Assembly: GCA_037444165.1 (NCBI GenBank)
Contig: JBBIMX010000051.1
Span: 1-19,390, forward strand
Direction of reading: 5' to 3'
DNA length: 19,390 nt
From: CALIBK01 sp037444165
Lineage (GTDB): Bacteria > Desulfobacterota > BSN033 > UBA1163
Each line of letters opens with the position of its first letter. The stretch's first letter is position 1. Shown here piece by piece: positions 1-5,018 of the stretch. The position numbers and the translations under genes were made by a program. The notes beneath the pieces are model-generated. The model searched no databases, was not told where the DNA came from, and was given only the letters and a program-made list of their open reading frames with translations.

Positions 1-2
1 TT

Positions 3-515
3 AATCCATTCAGGTTTAGCCTTATAAAGTTCGGCTTCTTCTGGGATCTTTTTTTCTAACATGAGCTTTGCCTCTTCTAATTGGGCCTTTACCTGATCCA
101 TTTCTATCTTCACCTGGTCTCTCTGCTGGCGAAGGATATTTCTTTGTCCTGTCCTTCTTGATTCATTATATTTTTCTGTCAATTCGTTATATTTTTGACG
201 TAATTCCTCTAACCTGTCCTGTGCCAGCTTCATCTTATTCTTCCACTCTTCGACCCGACTCTTCCAATATTCCTCCCCTCTCCCCAATTGGTCTTTATAA
301 TTATCTTTTTTCTTTTCTGTTAGATCTTCTTTTCTCCCTTCTTCATAGGGAAGGCCCATTTTTTCTATTTTTGAACGGTATTTCTCTGGGATGGAATTAG
401 GATCATCAGAAAAATGGATTCCCCCTTTTTCATCAACCCATTTATAGACCTCAGAAAAAGAGGGGTATGGGAAAAATAAGATAAAAGGGATAAAAAAAAT
501 TAAAAATAGTTTCAT
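3..515 (-). CDS. Secreted DUF4124 protein with coiled coil, partial (C-terminus outside window)
   Basis: This reading frame is open from an ATG at 515 down to the window edge, giving 171 visible residues with no stop. Residues 1-21 form a signal peptide: MK, then a run of Leu, Ile and Phe, ending near PYPSFS. The mature start EVYKWVDEKGGIHFSDDP matches the DUF4124 domain, a small beta-rich periplasmic module typical of Proteobacteria that often precedes other domains. Residues from about 50 are rich in Lys, Glu, Gln and Arg and look like a long charged coiled coil. The function is unknown, and the family gives only an export and envelope association. No convincing Shine-Dalgarno lies upstream (AT-rich, ...TTTTAATTAAATT before ATG). 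A 32-codon frame stops 3 nt before this start, so translational coupling is possible. If its transcript begins upstream of about 600, the plus-strand small RNA would be antisense to its leader. Confidence 0.8.
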   Translation of the reverse strand, partial: MKLFLIFFIPFILFFPYPSFSEVYKWVDEKGGIHFSDDPNSIPEKYRSKIEKMGLPYEEGRKEDLTEKKKDNYKDQLGRGEEYWKSRVEEWKNKMKLAQDRLEELRQKYNELTEKYNESRRTGQRNILRQQRDQVKIEMDQVKAQLEEAKLMLEKKIPEEAELYKAKPEWI

Positions 516-518
516 AAT

Positions 519-617
519 TTAATTAAAAGCAAATCTTATGCCAATATTGATTTTAAATCTTTTATCAATTATAATAATAATGACCAGTACATCATACCAT
601 ATCACCTCCTTGTTCAC
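519..617 (-). CDS. Possible 32-codon small ORF upstream of the DUF4124 gene
   Basis: A GTG at 617 opens a frame of 32 codons that stops with TAA at 519-521, three bases before the DUF4124 start. The peptide begins MNKEVIWYDVLV, continues with an Ile-rich stretch and ends GIRFAFN. Its start is preceded by a G-rich stretch. Inside it lies AAGGAGGTGAT (601-611 on the minus strand), a perfect extended Shine-Dalgarno, followed by nested ATGs. One nested ATG gives only MV-stop and another gives MMYWSLLL-stop. No family is recognised. The same bases are explained at least as well by the plus-strand small RNA, whose promoter and terminator are both clear. I list this as an alternative reading only. 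Confidence 0.2.
   Translation of the reverse strand: MNKEVIWYDVLVIIIIIDKRFKINIGIRFAFN
547..575 (+). promoter_or_regulatory. Sigma70-type promoter of the small RNA
   Basis: TTGATT at 547-552 and a perfect TATAAT at 570-575 are separated by exactly 17 bases. The expected transcription start, about 7 bases after the -10 box, is 582-583. That is the first base of a 14-bp hairpin stem (583-636). No plus-strand coding region follows, so the promoter should drive a non-coding RNA. The octamer ATTATAAT (568-575) is itself palindromic, so a -10 could also be read on the minus strand, but no matching -35 exists there. Confidence 0.7.
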
Positions 618-682
618 CCCCTTATGATGTACTGGTTGGGATCAGTTATTGCCCTCCTCTAACTGATCCCTTTTATTTTTTT
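582..682 (+). ncRNA. Putative small RNA with two anti-Shine-Dalgarno hairpin loops
   Basis: The predicted RNA is about 95-100 nt long. Hairpin 1 pairs 583-596 with 623-636, a perfect 14-bp stem. Its 26-nt loop is C-rich and contains ATCACCTCCTT (601-611), identical to the anti-Shine-Dalgarno tail expected at the 3' end of 16S rRNA, and then CACCCCC. Hairpin 2 pairs 638-648 with 660-670, a perfect 11-bp stem with the loop TTGCCCTCCTC. It is followed by TTTTATTTTTTT and so doubles as the terminator. A promoter with ideal spacing starts transcription at the first stem base. Both loops therefore present unpaired CCUCC. This architecture is known from C-rich-loop regulators such as the alphaproteobacterial cuckoo RNAs and cyanobacterial Yfr1, which pair with ribosome binding sites. 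Shared ancestry is not claimed. Targets are unknown; a trans-acting repressor of translation is inferred. The RNA may also be antisense to the DUF4124 leader. Confidence 0.65.
638..682 (+). terminator. Intrinsic terminator of the small RNA
   Basis: GGGATCAGTTA (638-648) pairs perfectly with TAACTGATCCC (660-670) across an 11-nt loop and is followed at once by a 12-base T-rich tract broken by one A (671-682). The polarity fits plus-strand transcription only, because no T tract follows the hairpin on the other strand. There is no plus-strand gene upstream for it to serve apart from the small RNA. Confidence 0.8.
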
Positions 683-858
683 AATAATTTCAAATTGTTT
701 TTATTTTTTCCACATTTTTTGTGAATACCTTGTTGAAAACCCACCAAATTTCCTCGCAGAATCCTTTATTCTTCTTTTTTTTAAACAGATTGCTCAATTT
801 TTAGGCATTGAAAATATTAATATTTTCAATTAGTTAGTTTGAAAATGATTTTTACCCC
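683..858. other. AT-rich non-coding stretch with DnaA-box-like words and a palindrome
   Basis: No coding frame is supported here. TTTTCCACA (706-714) matches the DnaA box TTATCCACA at 8 of 9 positions. TGTGAATAC (720-728) matches its reverse complement at 7 of 9, and TTGTTGAAAAC (730-740) resembles a string common beside dnaA origins. A perfect 24-bp AT-rich palindrome lies at 807-830. None of the usual origin neighbours (dnaA, dnaN, gyrB, rpmH) is present. A working origin is unproven. The stretch may simply separate the small RNA from the methyltransferase gene. Confidence 0.35.
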
Positions 859-1545
859 TCACCCCCCCTTCCCTCCATCACCTTTAATACCCATCACAAT
901 CTCCGAAGGAAAACCAATCTGGGAGATAAATTCCCTTTTTAAAACTTGAAATCCTACCTTTTGAAGAAAGGGCTTGGAAATAACCCCCCTGCAACCGGCT
1001 ATTAAGGGAAGTTTTAATTTATAAATCTCCTCGTAAATTTTATTTATCCTTCTTTCACCTTTTGTCATATTAACGAGGATCAGTCTTCCTCCATTCCTGA
1101 GCACCCTTTTAAATTCTTGAAGGACAGGTATGAAATCTTCTACTGGCAAGATATCTAACAGATACTGACTGATGAGGATATCGAAAGAATTATTTTCGAA
1201 AGGAAGATTTCGACAATCACAGAGATGGAGTTTAAAATTTCGACTTCTCAACTTAAGTAGTCTTTGTCTCGCCTTTTCCAGCATTTTAGGGGAGATATCT
1301 ACCCCTTCTACCCATCCATTCGGGTTTCTCTTGACTATCTCCATCAGATTTAGGCCCGTGCCTATCGCTACTTCAAGGACTTTTTCTCCGTCTTGAAGAT
1401 TCATCATTTCGAGGGCTTTTCTGCGGGCCTTTGATTCCATCAATAGTGCAAAAATGTCATAAATCGGAGCAATCCAATTATATTTTCTTATAAGCTCTTC
1501 ATGGTTGTATCTTGATTTTAAAATCTTTTCCTCAAGGGGTTCCAT
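859..1545 (-). CDS. Class I SAM-dependent methyltransferase (UbiE/Methyltransf_11-like)
   Basis: This 228-residue protein has a Rossmann-type methyltransferase core. Motif I is VLEVAIGTGLNL (about residues 56-67), where the glycine loop binds S-adenosylmethionine. The acidic end of beta-2 is GVDIS, and LCDCRNLPFENNSFDIL covers motifs II and III. HVLRNGG-type features (FKRVLRNGGRLILVNM) follow, as in UbiE/COQ5 and Methyltransf_11 proteins. The N-terminal segment RKYNWIAPIYD is also UbiE-like. The substrate cannot be read; a quinone, lipid or small molecule are all possible, and no quinone genes are nearby. The gene ends in a Gly-rich tail on a 7-G run beside the stop, where slippage would change only a few residues. 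The ATG at 1545 has only a weak upstream AAAGAG as ribosome binding site. It stands alone with its own strong promoter. Confidence 0.8.
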   Translation of the reverse strand: MEPLEEKILKSRYNHEELIRKYNWIAPIYDIFALLMESKARRKALEMMNLQDGEKVLEVAIGTGLNLMEIVKRNPNGWVEGVDISPKMLEKARQRLLKLRSRNFKLHLCDCRNLPFENNSFDILISQYLLDILPVEDFIPVLQEFKRVLRNGGRLILVNMTKGERRINKIYEEIYKLKLPLIAGCRGVISKPFLQKVGFQVLKREFISQIGFPSEIVMGIKGDGGKGG

Positions 1546-1583
1546 TGTCAGCTCTTTGTTAAATCTATTTCATTTGAAGTTAA

Positions 1584-1611
1584 ATTATAAAATTTAAGTC
1601 CATCAAGTCAA
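1584..1611 (-). promoter_or_regulatory. Promoter of the methyltransferase gene
   Basis: Read on the minus strand, TTGACT (1611-1606) and a perfect TATAAT (1589-1584) are separated by 16 bases. Transcription would start near 1577, about 30 bases before the ATG at 1545. This is one of the best sigma70-type promoter matches in the window. Confidence 0.65.
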
Positions 1612-1656
1612 GAAATTTTTTGACTGTTGGAGTAATCTATCACTCAGAGAGGAGGA

Positions 1657-1773
1657 TAAGTCCGAGAGGGATATTGGAGAAATCCATCCACGTTTTATGG
1701 GTTTCGGAAAAACTCCTGTAAGGCTTAAAATGATCCCACCTTTCAGTGAAAGGTTATGTGATGGATTCCATCA
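1657..1773 (+). promoter_or_regulatory. Foldable leader upstream of ltaE (orphan structured RNA candidate)
   Basis: Several nested complementarities point the same way. TAAGTC (1657-1662) pairs with GGCTTA (1722-1727). Inside it, GGAG (1676-1679) pairs with CTCC (1713-1716) and AAATCCAT (1680-1687) pairs with ATGGGTTT (1697-1704). Two small perfect hairpins follow: ACCTTTC/GAAAGGT (1738-1754) and TGATGG/CCATCA (1759-1773). After the last hairpin comes a T-rich run (1781-1795). This could be an attenuator-like leader. It does not match the conserved cores of the glycine, SAM, THF, ZTP or T-box classes as I know them. A promoter candidate after it would leave it untranscribed with ltaE, so the role is open. 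Confidence 0.3.
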
Positions 1774-1776
1774 ATA

Positions 1777-1805
1777 TTGCTTTTTCTTTTCTTTTAAACC
1801 ATAAT
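1777..1805 (+). promoter_or_regulatory. Candidate promoter of ltaE-cutA
   Basis: TTGCTT (1777-1782) and CATAAT (1800-1805, 5 of 6 to consensus) are separated by 17 bases. Transcription would start near 1812, which leaves a leader of about 18 bases containing only the GGGAGGG ribosome binding site before the ATG at 1830. The weak -35 keeps confidence moderate. Confidence 0.4.
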
Positions 1806-1829
1806 TTTTTATCAACTTGGGAGGGTTTT

Positions 1830-2870
1830 ATGAGAAGACTAATTGATCTCAGAAGTGATACCGTCACCAAACCGACTGAGGCCATGAGAAAAGCGATGGC
1901 CGAGGCAGAGGTTGGAGACGATGTTTATGGGGAGGACCCTACCGTCAATAGACTTCAAGAGAAGGTTGCCCAACTCCTTGGCAAAGAAGCTTCCCTTTTT
2001 GTTCCTTCTGGAACAATGGCCAATCAACTGGCCATCAAATCTCAAACCCAACCAGGGGACGAGGTCATCATTGAGGCGACTTCCCATCCTTTCAACTTCG
2101 AAGGAGGGGCTGGGGGAGCCCTTTCTGGTATCCAGTTCTATTGTATTAAGGGGGATCGAGGCATTCTTAAAGCCTCTCAAATCGAAGAAGCCATCCGTCC
2201 TAATGACCATCATTATCCTGTGACTCGTTTAATCTGTCTCGAAAATACCCATAACCGAGGAGGAGGAACGATCTTTCCCATTGAAGAGATAAAGGCGATC
2301 TCTCGATTGGCGAAAGAGAGAGGGCTCTTGGTCCATCTCGATGGGGCAAGACTCTGGAACGCTTCCGTGGCCAGTGGGATTCCCCTTCATGAATATGCTA
2401 AATGGGCAGACTCTGTTTCGGTCTGTCTTTCCAAGGGGCTTGGAGCACCCATAGGTTCACTCATCGCGGGCTCAAAAGAACTCATCCATCGAGTCCATCG
2501 GTTTAGAAAGATGTTCGGGGGAGGAATGCGGCAAGTGGGAATCCTTGCTGCCGCTGGTCTCTATGCGATTGAACACCATATCGATCGTTTAAGAGAAGAT
2601 CATGAGAATGCTAAAAGGCTGGCTCAGGGATTGTCAGAATTGAAAGGAGTGATCATTCATCCTGAACAGGTAGAAACGAATATCGTGATTTTTGAGATAG
2701 AAGACCCAACCATGAATGCTTTCCATCTTACGGAGGAGATGAAGAGATTTGGAGTGCTCATCCATGCCATAGGAAAAACAATGATTCGTCTGGTGACCCA
2801 TCTTGATGTGACCCGGGAGGATATCGAGGTAACCTTAGACACCTTCGAAAGGGTTTTGGGGAGGAAATAA
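1830..2870 (+). CDS. ltaE: Low-specificity L-threonine aldolase
   Basis: This PLP-dependent aldolase cleaves L-threonine and L-allo-threonine to glycine and acetaldehyde in the cytoplasm. The 346-residue protein has the family layout: an N-terminal LIDLRSDTVTKPT, then VGDDVYGEDPTVNRLQ, the phosphate-loop segment FVPSGTMAN, His86 in TSHPFNFEGG for ring stacking, and VHLDGARLWNA with the PLP-facing Asp171. Lys202 in CLSKGLGAPIGS is the Schiff-base lysine. The length agrees with the usual 330-350. I chose the ATG at 1830 because GGGAGGG lies 4 bases upstream and the protein then begins directly with the conserved MRRLIDLRSDT. Earlier in-frame starts at 1746 (GTG) and 1761 (ATG) would add an unusual hydrophobic extension. 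The stop shares one base with the cutA start, so the two genes are an operon. Confidence 0.93.
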   Translation: MRRLIDLRSDTVTKPTEAMRKAMAEAEVGDDVYGEDPTVNRLQEKVAQLLGKEASLFVPSGTMANQLAIKSQTQPGDEVIIEATSHPFNFEGGAGGALSGIQFYCIKGDRGILKASQIEEAIRPNDHHYPVTRLICLENTHNRGGGTIFPIEEIKAISRLAKERGLLVHLDGARLWNASVASGIPLHEYAKWADSVSVCLSKGLGAPIGSLIAGSKELIHRVHRFRKMFGGGMRQVGILAAAGLYAIEHHIDRLREDHENAKRLAQGLSELKGVIIHPEQVETNIVIFEIEDPTMNAFHLTEEMKRFGVLIHAIGKTMIRLVTHLDVTREDIEVTLDTFERVLGRK

Positions 2871-3202
2871 TGGAAGCGAAATTTGAGCCCATCATCGTCT
2901 TTGTCACCTGTGGCTCTGAGGAGGAGGCTTACAGAATCTCAAAAGCGTTGGTCGAAGAATATCTGGCTGCCTGTGTCAATATCCTCTCTCCCATTCGATC
3001 GATCTATCGATGGGAGGGAAAGGTCTGGGATGAAAAGGAATGGCTCCTTATCATTAAGACTCAGAAGAAACACTTCGAAGAAATGGAGCAGAGAATTAAA
3101 TCTCTCCACTCTTATTCTGTTCCTGAAATTGTCGGCTTACCGATCGAGAAAGGATATGCCCCATACTTAGACTGGCTCTTAGAGAATACCTTTATCTCCT
3201 GA
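2870..3202 (+). CDS. cutA: CutA1 divalent-cation tolerance family protein
   Basis: CutA1 proteins are small, very stable trimers with a ferredoxin-like fold. They were named for copper tolerance in E. coli, but their real biochemical role is still debated. The 110 residues carry the family marks in order: a beta strand IIVFVTCGSEEEA, the helix-strand segment LVEEYLAACVNI (residues about 27-38), SIYRWEGKVWDEKEW, and the C-terminal YSVPEIVGLPI followed by YLDWL. The length is typical. The ATG overlaps the last base of the ltaE stop (TAATG), a classic coupling arrangement, and GGGGAGG in the end of ltaE supplies the ribosome binding site. The pairing with threonine aldolase suggests co-transcription rather than a known joint function. 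The gene converges on gatA with about 40 bases between them and no obvious terminator. Confidence 0.93.
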   Translation: MEAKFEPIIVFVTCGSEEEAYRISKALVEEYLAACVNILSPIRSIYRWEGKVWDEKEWLLIIKTQKKHFEEMEQRIKSLHSYSVPEIVGLPIEKGYAPYLDWLLENTFIS

Positions 3203-3243
3203 AGTAAAGATTGCGAGAGATTGGTTGTGGCTTCGCACTCCGA

Positions 3244-4707
3244 TTAAACAAGATCGGGTTTTTTGAGATGAAAATCGGTATGCTTTTCAAAAGCGTAGGC
3301 CACTCTCAGAAGCATTCCCTCATCAAAGTGTCTTCCCATCAGCTGAAGGCCGATGGGAAGTCCCTCCTGGCTGAATCCACAGGGGATCGAAATAGCAGGG
3401 ATTCCTGCGAGATTGACAGGGATGGTATGAATATCTGAAAGATACATCTGAAGGGGATCGTTGACTTTCTCTCCTATCCGGAAGGCTGGGGTGGGGGCCG
3501 TGGGAGAGAGAATCACATCCACCTTTCGAAAGGCCTCTTCAAAATCGCTCCGAATGAGCGTCCTCACCTGAGAAGCCTTTCGATAATAGGCGTCATAATA
3601 TCCCGCAGATAAAACATAAGTCCCCAAGAGGATCCTTCGTTTCACCTCCTGTCCAAACCCCTGAGCTCGAGTCAGCATATACATCTCTAAAAGATCCTCA
3701 TATTCTTTGCAGCGGAGACCATACTTGACCCCGTCATATCGGGCAAGATTAGAACTCGCTTCTGCGGTACAGATAATGTAATATACAGCCACCGCATACT
3801 CTGTATGAGGTAATGAGATTTCTTCAATCTCTGCTCCCAAGGACCGATAGAGTTCAATCGCCTCTCGGACCGCCTTTTCCACCTCGGGATCCATTCCCTC
3901 GATAAAGTATTCTTTTGGAATCCCAATCCGAATCCCCTTTACCTCTTGAATCAAGAACTCTCTATAATTTGGAACTTCCCGAGGGACAGAGGTGGAATCT
4001 AATGGATCATAGCCACTGATAGTCTTCATCATAATGGCACAGTCAGTGACATCCTTTGTAATTGGGCCGATCTGATCCAGGGAAGAGGCAAAGGCGACTA
4101 AACCATATCTTGAGACCCGTCCATAGGTGGGTTTCATTCCGACAACCCCACAACAAGAAGCAGGTTGACGAATGGAGCCCCCTGTATCTGTACCGAGAGC
4201 GGCGATACATTCATCCGCAGCCACCGCAGCGGCCGAACCACCGCTGGAACCCCCTGGAATCCGATCGAGGTTCCATGGATTTCGAGTGATCTGAAACCCT
4301 GAGTTCTCTGTAGATGAGCCCATCGCAAATTCATCCATATTCAGTTTCCCTAAAAAAACGGCCCCCTCCTCTTTTAACTTCCGGACGACGGTAGCATCAT
4401 AAAAAGGAACGTAATTGGCTAAGATCTTTGAGGCGCACGTGGTTCGAATTCCCTTGGTACAGAGGATATCTTTGAGGGCTATAGGAATTCCGGCCAGATC
4501 CCCGATCTCTTCTCCATGACGAATCTTCTCGTCTATCCGTTCTGCCTGCTGAAATGCCTCCTCCTCTGTCAATAAAAGATAAGCCTGAGTCTTTCGGTCC
4601 ACTTCTTTGATCCGACGAAACAAGGCCTCGGTAATTTCCCGTGAGGATACCTCCTTTTTCATTAAAAGTTCATGGAGTTCGTGGATGGTGAGTTGAGATA
4701 GGTCCAT
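3244..4707 (-). CDS. gatA: Asp-tRNA(Asn)/Glu-tRNA(Gln) amidotransferase subunit A
   Basis: GatA is the glutaminase subunit of the GatCAB complex. It releases ammonia from glutamine, and GatB uses it to amidate mischarged Glu-tRNA(Gln) or Asp-tRNA(Asn). The 487 residues show the amidase signature with the full catalytic set at canonical places: Lys79 in IPIALKD, Ser154 in PGGSSGGSAAA and Ser178 in DTGGSIRQPA. The length is standard. It follows gatC by 19 bases; the ribosome binding site before its ATG is weak, so coupling to gatC is likely. gatB is not in the window, which is common because gatB is often elsewhere or further downstream. Its presence implies that the host lacks at least one of GlnRS or AsnRS. 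Confidence 0.96.
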   Translation of the reverse strand: MDLSQLTIHELHELLMKKEVSSREITEALFRRIKEVDRKTQAYLLLTEEEAFQQAERIDEKIRHGEEIGDLAGIPIALKDILCTKGIRTTCASKILANYVPFYDATVVRKLKEEGAVFLGKLNMDEFAMGSSTENSGFQITRNPWNLDRIPGGSSGGSAAAVAADECIAALGTDTGGSIRQPASCCGVVGMKPTYGRVSRYGLVAFASSLDQIGPITKDVTDCAIMMKTISGYDPLDSTSVPREVPNYREFLIQEVKGIRIGIPKEYFIEGMDPEVEKAVREAIELYRSLGAEIEEISLPHTEYAVAVYYIICTAEASSNLARYDGVKYGLRCKEYEDLLEMYMLTRAQGFGQEVKRRILLGTYVLSAGYYDAYYRKASQVRTLIRSDFEEAFRKVDVILSPTAPTPAFRIGEKVNDPLQMYLSDIHTIPVNLAGIPAISIPCGFSQEGLPIGLQLMGRHFDEGMLLRVAYAFEKHTDFHLKKPDLV

Positions 4708-4726
4708 TTTCAGATCAATTTCAGAA

Positions 4727-5005
4727 TCATTCTATAATTCTTGGGACTTTGAAATGTCCATCTTCCTGAGAGGGAGCAAGGTCCAATACCTCTTCTCGCG
4801 GCATGGAAGGCCGAACCTCGTCTTCTCGAAAAACATTAAAAATAGGAATGGCATGAGAAGTAGGTTCAATCCCCTGGGTATCCAGACGATTCAATTGTTC
4901 CATATAGATCAAGACCTGCTCTAATTGATTTCCAAAAATGACTTTCTCTTCTTCTGTGAGTTTAATTCGGGCGAGTCTTGCTACCTTTTCGATATCCATT
5001 CTCAT
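4727..5005 (-). CDS. gatC: Asp-tRNA(Asn)/Glu-tRNA(Gln) amidotransferase subunit C
   Basis: GatC is the small belt-like subunit that wraps around GatA and GatB and stabilises the amidotransferase. The 92 residues contain the typical N-terminal helix pattern VARLARIKLTEEE, then the linker around LDTQGIEPTSHAIP, VFREDEVRPS, and the C-terminal EDGHFKVPRIIE, which closely matches the family ending. The ATG at 5005 has AAGGAGA 8 bases upstream; a second Met two codons on is too far from it. The gene starts 13 bases after the valS stop, so valS, gatC and gatA form one transcription unit devoted to tRNA charging. Confidence 0.95.
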   Translation of the reverse strand: MRMDIEKVARLARIKLTEEEKVIFGNQLEQVLIYMEQLNRLDTQGIEPTSHAIPIFNVFREDEVRPSMPREEVLDLAPSQEDGHFKVPRIIE

Positions 5006-5018
5006 CCGAAAAATCTCC

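Noticed and set aside
68..400. Plus-strand frame of 110 residues opposite the DUF4124 gene
   Set aside because: It is Phe/Leu/Ser/Pro-rich, the usual reflection of a Lys/Glu-rich coding strand, and has no ribosome binding site. The minus-strand frame has a signal peptide and a recognisable domain.
638..670. Terminator for the DUF4124 or methyltransferase transcript on the minus strand
   Set aside because: The T tract follows the hairpin only on the plus strand; on the minus strand the hairpin is preceded by A residues and followed by no U run.
1657..1727. tRNA-like fold before ltaE
   Set aside because: The outer pairing is only 6 bp with a G-T pair, and there is no T-loop GTTCGA-type sequence, no D-loop GG and no anticodon arm of correct size.
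1746..1829. N-terminal extension of threonine aldolase from GTG 1746 or ATG 1761
   Set aside because: The extra residues are hydrophobic and foreign to the family. GGGAGGG sits 4 bases before the ATG at 1830 and the conserved LIDLRSDT begins immediately after. An AAAGG does precede 1761, so the choice is strong but not absolute.
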